Below, in pieces: positions 17,272-27,500 of a stretch of DNA of 64,000 nt. Both the position numbers and the translations under genes were made by a program. The stretch's first letter is position 1. The number at the start of each line of letters is the position of its first letter. The stretch spans positions 930,001-994,000 of the forward strand of contig CP172536.1 of assembly GCA_044598425.1 (NCBI GenBank), given 5' to 3'. Source of the stretch: JAEVLT01 sp044598425 (GTDB lineage Bacteria > Bacillota > Bacilli > Bacillales > Cytobacillaceae). The notes beneath the pieces are model-generated. The model saw only the letters and a program-made list of their open reading frames with translations. It did no database searches and had not been told where the DNA came from.

Positions 17272-18543
17272 ATGGCTCGGAAGATGGGATTCTACGCGGT
17301 CTTGGCCTATGTGCTGTATGGATTATTTTTTTATTGGTATTTGTTTTCCTTCGCGGATACGAAACTGCCATTCGAATATCAAGGAACAAAAGCCGATCCT
17401 GCCACCTTTTTAAATGGCCGGGAACTGATGTTAACGGAAGAGTACTCCAAAATTAGAAATCTGTTGTTTTTCTTATCTACTCCTTTTGAGTGGCTTTTTT
17501 ACTTTCTTATTTTATTGTTCGGTTTGTCAAAAGCGTTTAAGCGCTGGGCTGAAACATCTTCGAAACGCCGTTTTTTGCAAACGGCTATCTATTTGATTTG
17601 GCTGTCGTTTTTTTCTTACTTGGCGACATTTCCGTTCAGCTATATTAGGTATTCGTTATCAAAAATGTATCATATTTCAACGCAGAGCTTTGCTTCATGG
17701 ATGAAAGATGAATTAATTGATTTTTGGATTAATTATGGAACGCTGCTGATCATTGTTCCCGTCCTTTATTGGCTGATGAAAAAGAGCACAAAGCGCTGGT
17801 GGCTGCACGCCTGGCTGCTGTCAATCCCATTCACTTTGTTTATGACGTTTTTACAGCCAGTTGTCATTGATCCGTTATACAATGATTTTTATCCACTAAA
17901 GAATAAGGAACTTGAAGCAAAAATTTTAGCAATGGCTGATAAAGCTCATATTCCTGCCAAACATGTTTTTGAAGTGAATATGGCTGAAAAAACAAACGCG
18001 ATGAATGCTTACGTGACAGGGATCGGTTCAAATGCCCGGATTGTTCTCTGGGATACAACATTAAATCGCCTAAACGATCAGCAAATTTTATTTATCATGG
18101 CACATGAAATGGATCATTATATTGAACATCATATTTATTATGGAATTGCGGGATATTTGCTTCTATCCCTCATTGGTTTGTATTTGACCTACCGGATAAT
18201 GCACTGGGTTGTAAAAAAATGGGGGGAAGTGCTGAAAATCTCGGATGTCGGCGATATTCGCTCACTGCCGCTGTTTTTCCTGGTTATTTCAATGCTTCTG
18301 TTTGTGGCTAGTCCTCTGACAAATCTGATGTCCCGCTACGAGGAAAAAAGAGCCGACAATTATGCGATCAATATGACGAATAATCCAAATGCAGCGATTA
18401 CTTCTTTTCAAGAGTTAACCCGCTCGGGACTAAGCCAAGTCAACCCGCCGCTGCTGGTGAAAATTTTCCGCTATGACCATCCAACAATGCTTGAGCGTAT
18501 TTCCATGCTTGAGGAATACGAAATAAAACATCGAAATAAGTAA
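17272..18543 (+). CDS. yhfN: M48 (Ste24-like) membrane zinc metalloprotease YhfN
   Basis: 423-residue integral membrane peptidase with HEXXH zinc motif (MAHEMDH, about residue 280) and the third-ligand motif EEKRADNYA (about residue 358). Around five to six membrane helices surround the catalytic region, as in Ste24/CAAX proteases. Length and position match B. subtilis YhfN (426). ATG 17272 follows GAAAGGGG. The substrate is unknown. A terminator follows. Confidence 0.9.
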   Translation: MARKMGFYAVLAYVLYGLFFYWYLFSFADTKLPFEYQGTKADPATFLNGRELMLTEEYSKIRNLLFFLSTPFEWLFYFLILLFGLSKAFKRWAETSSKRRFLQTAIYLIWLSFFSYLATFPFSYIRYSLSKMYHISTQSFASWMKDELIDFWINYGTLLIIVPVLYWLMKKSTKRWWLHAWLLSIPFTLFMTFLQPVVIDPLYNDFYPLKNKELEAKILAMADKAHIPAKHVFEVNMAEKTNAMNAYVTGIGSNARIVLWDTTLNRLNDQQILFIMAHEMDHYIEHHIYYGIAGYLLLSLIGLYLTYRIMHWVVKKWGEVLKISDVGDIRSLPLFFLVISMLLFVASPLTNLMSRYEEKRADNYAINMTNNPNAAITSFQELTRSGLSQVNPPLLVKIFRYDHPTMLERISMLEEYEIKHRNK

Positions 18544-18551
18544 GCAAATAG

Positions 18552-18590
18552 AAAAGGGCTAAAAGACAGCGGTCTCTTTAGCCCTTTCTA
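18552..18590 (+). terminator. Terminator after yhfN
   Basis: Stem AAAGGGCTAAA / TTTAGCCCTTT, then TCT. Confidence 0.82.
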
Positions 18591-18601
18591 TTGAAAAAAG
18601 A

Positions 18602-18629
18602 AAAAACCGCCAATGCATGGGCGGTTTTA
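18602..18629 (-). terminator. Terminator of the IDEAL-protein gene
   Basis: Stem AAAACCGCC / GGCGGTTTT around loop AATGCAT, with a T tract on the minus strand; it overlaps the stop region of the gene. Confidence 0.82.
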
Positions 18630-18872
18630 TGTGCCAAAACGTTTATGGAGTTCTCTGAACTTTAGCGACAATTCAAGAAAAGCTGTGCGATCCTGCTGAT
18701 CAATTGCGGCATCAATTTCCTTTGTCAATTTTTCCTTTTCAGCAGTTAATTGAATCTCGGTTAAAAACATTTCAATGTATAAGTTCTGAATTAAATGGTC
18801 TTTGTCCTGATTGCGGTTCATCGCACTAAGTTTCATTAATTCCGTGTATGATTTTTCTTTCACGAAAATCAC
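18627..18872 (-). CDS. IDEAL domain protein
   Basis: 81-residue helical protein ending in an IDEAL-type domain (KEIDAAIDQQDRTAFLELSLKFREL, about residues 50-74). Such domains occur alone or at the C terminus of small Bacilli proteins; function not established. It is divergent from comK, which may be coincidental. Confidence 0.7.
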   Translation of the reverse strand: MIFVKEKSYTELMKLSAMNRNQDKDHLIQNLYIEMFLTEIQLTAEKEKLTKEIDAAIDQQDRTAFLELSLKFRELHKRFGT

Positions 18873-19059
18873 CTCTGTTGCTTTTTACTATTATATGGAG
18901 TTTTAAAAATAAAATCAACAGTTTTTTAAATTTTCTGAAAGAAAAGTAATATTAAACAATTTTGTGAATAAATTCGCAACAAATAATGGCAACTGAAAAA
19001 TATTGGAATGAACATGGTATGATGGACATGTTTAATACGGATAGAAGGAGTGAGATAAT

Positions 19060-19638
19060 TTGAAACAAAAGCAAATTGAAGAGTATGAGGTAAATCCATA
19101 TACAATGTTTATCAAGCCAATCGTATATGGGAGCAAAGTATATTCGCAAATCTTCGAATTGGAAGACGAGTTTTTGTCTCCGTTTAAGCCGATTGACATT
19201 ATTAAAAAGAGCTGCGAGTATTTTTCAAGCAGCTTTGAAGGCCGCAAAAATGGAACGAAACAGTTGATTGGCATCACCCATAAAGTCCCGATCGCCATTG
19301 ATCCAAGCAATTATATTTATTTTTTCCCCACCACTTCACCGAGCCGTTCTGAATGCATTTGGGTTTCCCATGAACATGTGCTAAATTATGAGCGCCTTGC
19401 GCCTGACCAAACGCAGGTTACTTTTCAAAATAAGCAGTCGTTTATCTTTCCAATCTCGCACAGCTCATTTGAAAACCAATTATTGCGAACCGCTTTGCTG
19501 CGCACGAAGCTGATGCAGAGAATTGGACAGACGGAAAGAAAATCTTTTTATTTATTAAACAGGCCTAAATTAATTCAGAGTTTTTCAGAAACCAGCTCTG
19601 AATATCTTCACGACCCTTATCAAAAAGACCAGAATTAG
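19060..19638 (+). CDS. comK: Competence transcription factor ComK
   Basis: 192 residues, the same length as B. subtilis ComK, with conserved blocks SFEGRKNGTKQL, HKVPIAIDPSNYIYFFPT, WVSHEHV and SSFENQLLRTALLRTK. ComK binds K-boxes and activates DNA-uptake genes. TTG 19060 is 9 bases from AAGGAG. An extended -10 TGGTATGAT lies just upstream at 19016-19023. AT-boxes were looked for, but no canonical paired AAAAN5TTTT arrangement was certain. med, a regulator of comK, is in the same window. Confidence 0.95.
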   Translation: MKQKQIEEYEVNPYTMFIKPIVYGSKVYSQIFELEDEFLSPFKPIDIIKKSCEYFSSSFEGRKNGTKQLIGITHKVPIAIDPSNYIYFFPTTSPSRSECIWVSHEHVLNYERLAPDQTQVTFQNKQSFIFPISHSSFENQLLRTALLRTKLMQRIGQTERKSFYLLNRPKLIQSFSETSSEYLHDPYQKDQN

Positions 19639-20021
19639 CTGCTGGCATTATTCCATTTTTGGGACTGATGCTTTTTGGAAAAATAATACGCCATTAATTC
19701 CTGAACTTTATTGCGAATTCTCGGATTAAAATAATTATGATGTTCTTCGTATCCCTTATATAAAAACATATACATCGTAAAGGCATCGTCCCGGTTTGTT
19801 TGAATGACTTGCAGCTTATTTATTTTCATATACCGTTTAACTTCGGCTAATTCCCGCTGAATATCTCTCATTGTCTCCTCAATTAACTCCAGATAGGGCT
19901 TTTTAAGTTTAAACGGACTTTGTTCGACAACAGCTAAATCCCGGTTTAAAATAATAAGCACCATGGGCAAATAGATGGCTTTTTCCATCATATCGCGGTC
20001 TTTTTCAGGTATTCTCGTCAT
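19635..20021 (-). CDS. yhjD: YhjD-like protein, unknown function
   Basis: 128-residue soluble helical protein, MTRIPEKDRDMMEKAIYLPM at the N terminus, resembling B. subtilis YhjD. No catalytic motif is visible. ATG 20021 begins the conserved start; AAAGGAG lies 13 bases upstream and GAGG nearer, so a GTG or TTG slightly upstream is possible. It is convergent with comK and overlaps its last codons by 4 bases. Confidence 0.8.
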   Translation of the reverse strand: MTRIPEKDRDMMEKAIYLPMVLIILNRDLAVVEQSPFKLKKPYLELIEETMRDIQRELAEVKRYMKINKLQVIQTNRDDAFTMYMFLYKGYEEHHNYFNPRIRNKVQELMAYYFSKKHQSQKWNNASS

Positions 20022-20174
20022 CAGCCTCACAAGCTCCTTTCGTTTATTTAAGGAACGTATGTTCGATATTATCATACAAAAAAGCAAAGGGAAACGCAAG
20101 CGGTGAAATGCTGCCAAATAGACTAGCAGCTGGCAGCGGTTCCTGCTGCTATTTAATAGAGGATGGTGCTGCGA

Positions 20175-20310
20175 AGAAAAAAGGCCGGGCAGTTTTGACC
20201 CGGTTTTCAAGGATTATTCATTGAGTTCCCAACGAAAAAGCCGCGATCTAGTACCCATTTACACTTGATAAAACCAAGCTGACAAATCGCAGCTTTTTTT
20301 GTTGCCAAAT
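20175..20310. ncRNA. Possible structured RNA between yhjD and the LCP gene
   Basis: Two hairpins sit together: outer stem GCCGCGAT / ATCGCAGC enclosing about 42 bases with an inner CTTG/CAAG stem and followed on the plus strand by TTTTTTT; and CCGGG / CCCGG followed on the minus strand by CCTTTTTT. The arrangement could be a small RNA or back-to-back terminators. No known family was recognised. Confidence 0.3.
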
Positions 20311-20407
20311 TCGGCCTGTTTGTGAGAAAGTTTTTTATAGAAGAGGAAGTGAAGGGGGAAATTACTTCTAAGAATGATCAAATACTAGCGAATGGATGGA
20401 GTTACGC

Positions 20408-21337
20408 ATGAGAAATGAAAGAAAGCAAAAGAAGAGGAAAAAGTGGAAAGTTGTTGTACTTGTGCTGCTGCTGCTAATATTTGCTACTTTAGGCTATGCT
20501 TATTATCAATTTAAGCAGGGAGAAAAGCAGTCTTTACAGAAAGTGGAAAAGAAAAATCAGGTTGTTTATAGTTTTGAGGGAAAAAAGGATGCATATGGAA
20601 ATACAAATATTTTGTTATTAGGAAGTGATGCGAGAGGGAAGGAAAAGTCGCGATCAGATACCATTATGATTGCTTCATATAATGAGAACAAAAGGACGTT
20701 TAAGCTTGCGTCGATTATGAGGGATATTTATGTCCGCATTCCGGGGCACGGAAAACATAAAATTAACTCTGCTTTTGCCTATGGCGGTCCGGAATTGCTG
20801 CGGCAAACGATTAAAGAAAATTTCGGAGTTGATTTACAGTACTATGCCATTGTTGACTTCCAAGGATTTGTACAAGTAATTGATGAAGCATTTCCAAATG
20901 GGGTAGAGGTAAATGTGGAAAAAGAAATGTCCGCGTATATTGATGTAAAGCTTGAACCTGGACTGCAAAGGCTGAATGGTCAGCAATTGCTCGGCTATGT
21001 TCGTTTCCGCCATGACGCCATCGGTGATTTTGGCAGGGTACAGCGCCAGCAAAAAGTGATCAAGCTCTTGGGAGAACAGTTATCAAGCCTTCAAACAATT
21101 CCAAAACTTCCAAAGCTGGTTGGGGTTGTTTCTCCGTATATAAATACCAATATGGATACAACGGATATTTTATTTATGGCAAAGGACTACTTGACTAAAA
21201 AACAGGAAAATGTAGCTACGATCCGAATTCCAATTGAAAATAGCTTTACGGAGCCGCGAATCAGCGGTGAGGGGGATGTTCTGGCAATTGATTTGGAAAA
21301 GAATAAGCAAGCACTTGATCAATTCTTATCCGATTAA
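20408..21337 (+). CDS. LCP (LytR-CpsA-Psr) family cell-wall glycopolymer ligase
   Basis: 309-residue membrane-anchored enzyme: a basic N terminus, one membrane helix (about residues 15-35), then the extracellular LCP domain with LLLGSDARGKEKSRSDTIMIASYN, SIMRDIYVRIPGHGKHKINSAFAYGG and LLGYVRFRHDAIGDFGRVQRQQ. The Asp/Arg residues that bind polyprenyl phosphate are present. The family transfers teichoic acids or other anionic polymers to peptidoglycan. ATG 20408 follows GGATGGAG. Followed by yhjE and sip, likely co-transcribed. Confidence 0.93.
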   Translation: MRNERKQKKRKKWKVVVLVLLLLIFATLGYAYYQFKQGEKQSLQKVEKKNQVVYSFEGKKDAYGNTNILLLGSDARGKEKSRSDTIMIASYNENKRTFKLASIMRDIYVRIPGHGKHKINSAFAYGGPELLRQTIKENFGVDLQYYAIVDFQGFVQVIDEAFPNGVEVNVEKEMSAYIDVKLEPGLQRLNGQQLLGYVRFRHDAIGDFGRVQRQQKVIKLLGEQLSSLQTIPKLPKLVGVVSPYINTNMDTTDILFMAKDYLTKKQENVATIRIPIENSFTEPRISGEGDVLAIDLEKNKQALDQFLSD

Positions 21338-21354
21338 AAGGGGGGCAGAGGTTC

Positions 21355-21990
21355 ATGGATTTTGCAGCGTTTGAAACATGGTTTACCCTTGAAAAAATCA
21401 TGGAACTGATTCAGCAATATCGATCTTTTGGACCCCTGCCGGGTATTTTGCTGCCCATGTTTGAGGCATTTCTGCCATTTCTTCCGCTGTTCTTATTTGT
21501 AATGGCAAATGCCAATGCCTTCGGTTTATGGCTCGGCTTTCTTTTTTCGTGGATTGGTGCAACTGCCGGAGCGCTGGTCGTATTTTTACTTGTTCGGAAA
21601 TTTGGCCAAAAAAGACTGCTGGCCTTCTTATCAAGGCATCCACAGGTGCAAAAGCTGATGAATTGGGTGGAACGTCACGGATTTGGACCGCTCTTTCTGC
21701 TGATGTGCTTTCCGTTTACACCGTCCGCTGTGATTAACATTGTGGCCGGTCTTTCAAAAATTAGCATGGCTCAATACATACTTGCTTTAACGATTGGCAA
21801 AATGGTGATGATTTTTACTATTAGTTTTGTAGGTTATGATCTGCATTCCTTATTGACAAAACCACAGCGATCAATCATTGTGGCGGCCATTATTTTTATT
21901 CTATGGTTCGCGGGAAAAAGAATTGAAGTAAGAATGAATAAAAGTATGGAAAAAGCCGATAATGGGGAAGTAGAAAGACGCAGAGGGTGA
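21355..21990 (+). CDS. yhjE: TVP38/TMEM64 (DedA-like) membrane protein YhjE
   Basis: 211-residue polytopic protein of the TVP38/TMEM64 (VTT) family, resembling B. subtilis YhjE. The family core FLPLFLFVMANANAFGLWLG and the re-entrant motif FGPLFLLMCFPFTPSAVINIVAGLS are present. Relatives take part in lipid handling at the membrane. ATG 21355 follows GGGGGGCAGAGG. It lies directly upstream of sip with 17 bp between them. Confidence 0.88.
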   Translation: MDFAAFETWFTLEKIMELIQQYRSFGPLPGILLPMFEAFLPFLPLFLFVMANANAFGLWLGFLFSWIGATAGALVVFLLVRKFGQKRLLAFLSRHPQVQKLMNWVERHGFGPLFLLMCFPFTPSAVINIVAGLSKISMAQYILALTIGKMVMIFTISFVGYDLHSLLTKPQRSIIVAAIIFILWFAGKRIEVRMNKSMEKADNGEVERRRG

Positions 21991-22007
21991 AAATGGAGGA
22001 GTGTGGA

Positions 22008-22562
22008 ATGAAGAGTGTATGGCAAAAAGAAGGAATAGAATGGGCGAAGGCGTTTGCGATAGGGATCATCATTCTTGCTTTTATCCGGACATTTTTCTTT
22101 TCAAATTATGTGGTTGAAGGCGAATCAATGATGCCAACATTACAAAGCGGAAACAAGCTGGTTGTCAACAAACTTGGCTATGAGGCAAATGACTTGCAGC
22201 GCTTTGATGTGATCGTTTTTCATGCGAATAAAAAAGAAGATTTTGTAAAAAGGGTTATTGGGCTGCCAGGTGATAAAATTGAATATCGTAATGATCAATT
22301 GTTTGTAAACGGCCGCAAGCTTGCGGAACCTTTTTTGGATGTTTATCGGAAAAAAGCCGGCGGGGGCAAGCTGACAGGTGATTTTACATTGAAGGAGATT
22401 ACCGGTGTAACGAGGGTTCCGAAGGGGAAATTATTCGTATTGGGTGACAATCGGCTCGGAAGCTGGGACAGCCGCCATTTCGGGTTTATTTCGACCAGCC
22501 AGGTAGTTGGAAAAGTCGACCTTCGGTACTGGCCATTGAGTGAAGTTGATACACGATTTTAA
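22008..22562 (+). CDS. sipV: Type I signal peptidase
   Basis: 184-residue leader peptidase with one N-terminal membrane helix. Catalytic Ser in VEGESMMPTL (about residue 40) and Lys in FVKRVIGLPGD (about residue 80) are intact, and box E LGDNRLGSWDSRHFG is complete. It cleaves signal peptides of exported proteins. ATG 22008 follows GGAGG; the upstream in-frame codons overlap yhjE and are unlikely. The symbol follows synteny with B. subtilis yhjE-sipV; sequence alone cannot separate SipS/T/U/V. Confidence 0.9.
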   Translation: MKSVWQKEGIEWAKAFAIGIIILAFIRTFFFSNYVVEGESMMPTLQSGNKLVVNKLGYEANDLQRFDVIVFHANKKEDFVKRVIGLPGDKIEYRNDQLFVNGRKLAEPFLDVYRKKAGGGKLTGDFTLKEITGVTRVPKGKLFVLGDNRLGSWDSRHFGFISTSQVVGKVDLRYWPLSEVDTRF

Positions 22563-22640
22563 AAAGGAGCGTGAGAACCATTGCGCTCTTTTTTTCTGCA
22601 TATTTAATCGAAAGGAGCGTGAGAAATTACGCTCTTTTGT
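22563..22640 (+). terminator. Duplicated terminator after sip
   Basis: Two near-identical hairpins in tandem: GGAGCGTGAGAA, loop, CGCTC, T7 (22563-22594) and again GGAGCGTGAGAA, loop, CGCTC, T4 (22611-22638). They look like a short direct duplication. Confidence 0.75.
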
Positions 22641-22812
22641 TTCGCCCCCTTTGCTAATCACTGGCACCGCAGAAAATGAAAATGTTTTTTTGATTTAAAC
22701 TTTCCTCTATTGCTCTAATGAGCTGGAAGTCTTAGGCTGCTTGCTGTTAGACACTATTAGCAAAGTCGAAAAAGATGTAGAGATGCAGATACGGCAGATT
22801 TAAAAACATCTA

Positions 22813-22827
22813 TAAGCGTGATATAAT
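22813..22827 (+). promoter_or_regulatory. Extended -10 promoter for chrA
   Basis: GTGATATAAT gives a TGnTATAAT extended -10 (TATAAT at 22822-22827), 55 bases before the chrA ATG; the -35 is weak. Confidence 0.55.
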
Positions 22828-22882
22828 GTCATCGATTTCTTATACAGATTGGAACCTAAATAAAGGATTTGGGAGGTAGAGA

Positions 22883-24097
22883 ATGGATAAGGGATTATAT
22901 AATAATCGTGAAAATGAAAAACGAAAACTTCCATTATTGCTTGAAATTTTACTGGTTTCCACGAAGTTAGGCCTGACTTCTTTTGGAGGCCCTATTGCTC
23001 ATTTAGGCTATTTTCGAGAAGAATATGTAAACCGGCGAAGGTGGTTAGATGAGAAAACCTATGCAGATTTGGTGGCGCTATGTCAATTTTTACCTGGGCC
23101 AGCGAGCAGTCAGGTCGGCATGGGGATTGGATTTATAAGAGCTGGGTTTTTGGGTGCTATTTTTTCTTGGCTGGGATTTACACTTCCGTCAGTCATTGCA
23201 CTTATTTTGTTTGCTTACTTTTTAAAAGGAACTTCTCTTAACGAAGCAGGCTGGCTCCATGGCTTGCTAGTGGTGGCAGTAGCTGTAGTAGCTCAAGCTG
23301 TGTGGGGTATGGCGAAAAACTTAGCACCTGATCGTCCGCGTGCCACTATCGCAATCGTAGCCACTATCCTAACCTCGGTTATTCCAAGTGTTTTTGGTCA
23401 AGTTGGTATTATCGTAGTAGCTGGATTAATAGGCTGTTTTTTGTTTCGAGGCACATCCGATCCTAAGCCAGTTCCAATCTCAGTATCTTTTAATAAAAAA
23501 GCAGCTAGTATCTTGTTGATTTTGTTTTTTGTTTTGTTAGGAGTACTTCCTGTGGTCAAACAGTTCACAAATTCCAATCTGATTGCACTCTTTGATGGTT
23601 TCTACCGATCAGGAGCCTTAGTATTTGGAGGAGGGCATGTGGTGCTTCCTTTGTTGCAAGCAGAAGTTGTTCCTAAAGGGTGGTTAACAGCAGGCCAATT
23701 CTTAGCTGGATACGGTGCAGCACAAGCAGTTCCAGGACCGCTGTTTACTTTCGCATCTTATTTAGGAATGGCAAGCTTTGGGTGGAAAGGGGCTGTTGTA
23801 GCAACGTTTGCCATCTTCCTTCCTTCTTTCCTGTTAATCATTGGAGCGTTTCCGTTTTGGAATTGGCTTCGTCAGCGCCCGCTTTTCCATGCAGCCCTTC
23901 ATGGAATTAATGCAGCTGTGGTGGGAATCTTACTTGCAGCGTTATACAGCCCTGTCTGGATAAAAGCAATTAAGAGTCCACTCGATTTTTGTCTGGCATT
24001 AGCAGCGTTTGGATTATTGACGGTCTGGAGATGTCCGCCTTGGATTGTAGTTGTATTTTCCGCTGCGGCAGGGGCTGTTCTTTCCTTATTTCGATAA
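22883..24097 (+). CDS. chrA: Chromate transporter, two-domain CHR family
   Basis: 404-residue long-form chromate ion transporter with two homologous halves. The N-terminal half has TSFGGPIAHLGYFREEYV and LCQFLPGPASSQVG; the C-terminal half has VFGGGHVVLPLL and AAQAVPGPLFTFASYLG. About ten to twelve membrane helices. It exports chromate in resistant bacteria. ATG 22883 follows GGGAGGT. B. subtilis uses split chr genes elsewhere, so this fused gene in the yhjE-addB gap is probably acquired. Its 3' end runs into a convergent membrane-protein gene. Confidence 0.92.
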   Translation: MDKGLYNNRENEKRKLPLLLEILLVSTKLGLTSFGGPIAHLGYFREEYVNRRRWLDEKTYADLVALCQFLPGPASSQVGMGIGFIRAGFLGAIFSWLGFTLPSVIALILFAYFLKGTSLNEAGWLHGLLVVAVAVVAQAVWGMAKNLAPDRPRATIAIVATILTSVIPSVFGQVGIIVVAGLIGCFLFRGTSDPKPVPISVSFNKKAASILLILFFVLLGVLPVVKQFTNSNLIALFDGFYRSGALVFGGGHVVLPLLQAEVVPKGWLTAGQFLAGYGAAQAVPGPLFTFASYLGMASFGWKGAVVATFAIFLPSFLLIIGAFPFWNWLRQRPLFHAALHGINAAVVGILLAALYSPVWIKAIKSPLDFCLALAAFGLLTVWRCPPWIVVVFSAAAGAVLSLFR

Positions 24098-24467
24098 AGC
24101 CTTCCTTTTCAAACCATTTGTCCCCCATCGTATATACGGTGTAAGCAATTGCAACTGCAAGAGGGAACGAAAATAATGCAGCGAATTCTTTAAATTCCAT
24201 TCCGAGAGAATGGTAATAGTATAAATCTTTTGCTTTAAACCATGGCTGTACTCCATCTTGTGCACGATAAGAGATATAAATGATATTTCCAAATATAATT
24301 GTTAAGAGACTCGAAACCGCCATTACTAGAGAACCAATTTTCAACCTTTTAAATGCAGCAGTGCTAGAATTTGAAACTGCTTCAATTGCTCCAATAAATG
24401 CTGCCAGAAGAATAAAACCCATACCACATATTTTGACAGGTAAGTCTGTTTTTAAATCTCCAAACAT
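23970..24467 (-). pseudogene. Membrane-protein gene apparently truncated by chrA
   Basis: ATG 24467 follows AAAGGGG and begins MFGDLKTDLPVKICGMGF. Three hydrophobic segments are visible (about residues 12-31, 44-66 and 95-112). After about residue 125 the frame runs antisense through the last 128 bases of chrA and turns into a hydrophilic tail of low plausibility. This suggests that the original 3' end was replaced when chrA arrived. The family was not recognised. Whether the truncated product is made is unknown. Confidence 0.5.
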
Positions 24468-24529
24468 TTGTGCCCCTTTTGTGATAAAATGAGAATCAAG
24501 GAGTTTGAATGAAATGGGGGTTTCGCAGG

Positions 24530-27500
24530 ATGTCTTTGAGAATGGTAATAGGCCGGGCGGGCAGCGGAAAAACAACGCTATGCCTCAATGAAATCCAATC
24601 TCGGCTGCTGGAAAATCCAGCTGGAAATCCGATTATTTATCTCGTCCCTGAACAGATGACCTTTTTATCGGAATATCGGCTGTCAACTGACCCGCAAACG
24701 GGAGGAATGATCCGCGCGCAGGTTTACAGTTTTTCACGACTGGCTTGGCGGATTTTACAGGAGACAGGCGGCATCAGCCGCTATCATTTAAGCAGTGTCG
24801 GCATCAGCATGCTGATCAGAAAAATAATCGAAGATCAAAAAGAACAGTTACGAATCTTCCAGCAGGCGGCAGATAAAAACGGATTTATTCAGCAATTGGA
24901 ACAAATGATGCTCGAATTTAAACGGTATTGCATCCGCCCGGAAGAATTAATTCAAGAGCAGCTTCGGGAAGGAACCCCGAAGACATTAAAGGACAAATTG
25001 CAAGACTTGGAAGTTATTTATAAAAATTTTGAGGAAGCGATTTTTAATAAATATATCGATTCAGAAGATTATTTTCGTCTTTTGGCGGAGAAAGCTTCTT
25101 CCTCGGAGTATTTAAAGAATGCGGAAATCTATATTGATGGTTTTTACAGCTTCACACCCCAGGAATACCAAATTATTGGCAAGTTAATGAAAACTTGTAA
25201 GCGGGTCACTGTTGCGATGACAACAGATGATATCCGTTGCCTTGAGGCGGAACCGGATGAACTTCATTTATTCCGAATGTCAGGAAGTGCTTGCCGTTCG
25301 ATTTATGAAGTGGCAAAAATAGAAGGAATCCAAATCGAGGAACCTGTTCAGCTCGTAGAAACCAAAAAATGGAACGAACCATCCTTAAAGCATTTAGAAG
25401 AAAAATTTGATGTGCGCCCCCTTGATCCATTTGTTGGACAAGCGGCAGTACATCTATGCCAGGCGGTTAACCGGCGCTCGGAAATTGAGGGAATTGCCCG
25501 CGAAATTTTTGACTTGGCGAGAACGAAAGGATACCGATATCGTGATATTGCAGTGCTAATCCGCAACGGACGGGATTATCACGATATTATTGAGCCTGTT
25601 TTTCGCGACCATCATATTCCTTTTTTTATTGACCAGAAACGGACGATGCTCAATCATCCACTGATTGAATTGATTCGCTCAACGCTTGAAGTGATCAATG
25701 GATATTGGCGTTATGAACCGATTTTTCGGGCTGTAAAGACAGAGCTGCTGTATCCGCTTGAGGAAAACAGAAGCAGGATGCGGGAAAAGATGGACCATCT
25801 TGAGAATTATGTTCTTGCCTACGGGATAAAAGGCGATAAATGGACGCAAAAAGACCGTTGGATTTATAAGCGAATTCGCGGTCTTGAGCTCGAAACGAAT
25901 ATTCAAACAGATGCAGAAAAGGCAATGGAACAAGAAATTAATGAATTGCGGCTAATGATTACGGCTCCGATCCTAAGACTGTCAAGAAGGCTGAAAAAAG
26001 CGGATACTGGCCGAAAGTCATGTGAAGCTATTTATTTATTTTTAGAAGAATTAGATATTCCGGAAAAGCTTGAAAAATGGAAAACGGAAGCGGAACAGAC
26101 TGGAAATCTTGTTAAAATGCGGGAACATGAGCAAGTGTGGAATGCAGTGATCGATCTTCTCGATCAATATGTTGAAGTGCTGGGCGAGGAATCCGTTCCA
26201 CTGAAGCAATTTGCCGCGATAGTAGAAGCTGGTTTTGAATCGTTAAGTTTCTCGCTTATTCCGCCCGCTTTGGATCAAGTTCTTGTGGCTGATTTAGAAA
26301 AATCAAGGTTTTCCGAGGTTAAGGCAGCTTTTGTGATCGGTTTGAATGAAGGAGTACTTCCTGCAAAAATATCGGATGAAGGGCTGTTGGCAGATGAAGA
26401 CAGGGAACACCTCCTAACGAGAGGGATGAACCTGGCTCCAAGCAGCCGAATCAGACTGCTTGATGAGAATTTTCTAGCATACAAAGCATTCACCACGCCG
26501 TCAGAAGTTCTCTATATCAGCTATCCGCTGGCAAATGATGAAGGAAAAGCATTGATTCCTTCAACCTATATTAAAAGAATAGAAGATTTGTTTCCAAAAA
26601 GAGTACAGCGCTTTTTTACAGCCGATCCGAATGAACTGACAGAGGATGAACAGCTTCGCTTTGTTTCCAATCCGGATACAACGCTGTCCTATTTAACTTC
26701 ACAATTGCAATTAAAGAAGCGCAGCTACCATATAAGTCATTTTTGGTGGGATGTTTATAACTATTATCTTGGCAGCAGCTGGAAAGAGACGGTGGAAAAG
26801 GTTCTATCGAGTTTATTTTATGAAAATCAGACAACAAGACTTTCAAGTGAAGTATCGGGAGAATTGTATGGAGACAGTATACAGGCAAGTGTTTCAAGAA
26901 TGGAGCTTTTTAATGGCTGTCCATTTTCGCATTTTGCCCAGCACGGTTTGCGGCTTCGGGAACGGCAAATTTTCCGGCTGGAAGCGCCGGATATCGGCGA
27001 ATTGTTTCATGCCGCTTTAAAGCATATCGCGGATGTTGTGAATGAGCAAAAAATTTCATGGTCGGAGTTAACAAGGACACAATGTGAAATTCTGGCCAGA
27101 CAAGCGGTGGATGCATTGGCGCCAAAACTGCAAAATGAAATTCTATTAAGCTCGGAAAGGCATCATTATATTAAACGCAAACTGGAAAAAATCATAACCC
27201 GGGCTTCCGTTGTTTTAAGTGAACATGCGAAATCAAGCGGCTTTTCGCCGATCGGTCTGGAGCTGAGCTTTGGTCCGAACGGCAAGCTGCCGCCGCTGTC
27301 TTTTTCATTGAAAAATGGAAAGAAAATGGAGCTCGTTGGGCGGATTGACCGGGTCGATAAGGCTGTGGATGAGGATCATAATGTATTTTTGCGAGTGATT
27401 GACTATAAATCAAGTGAAAAAGATTTAAATTTAAGCGATGTTTATTTTGGCCTTTCGCTGCAAATGCTGACGTATTTGGACATCATTATTGCGCATTCAA

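Noticed and set aside
18873..19059. ComK K-box before comK
   Set aside because: AAAAT...GTTTT dyads are present, but none has the AAAAN5TTTT spacing or a proper second box.
20022..20210. Longer N terminus for YhjD
   Set aside because: Runs through hairpins without a ribosome site; relatives start at MTRIP.
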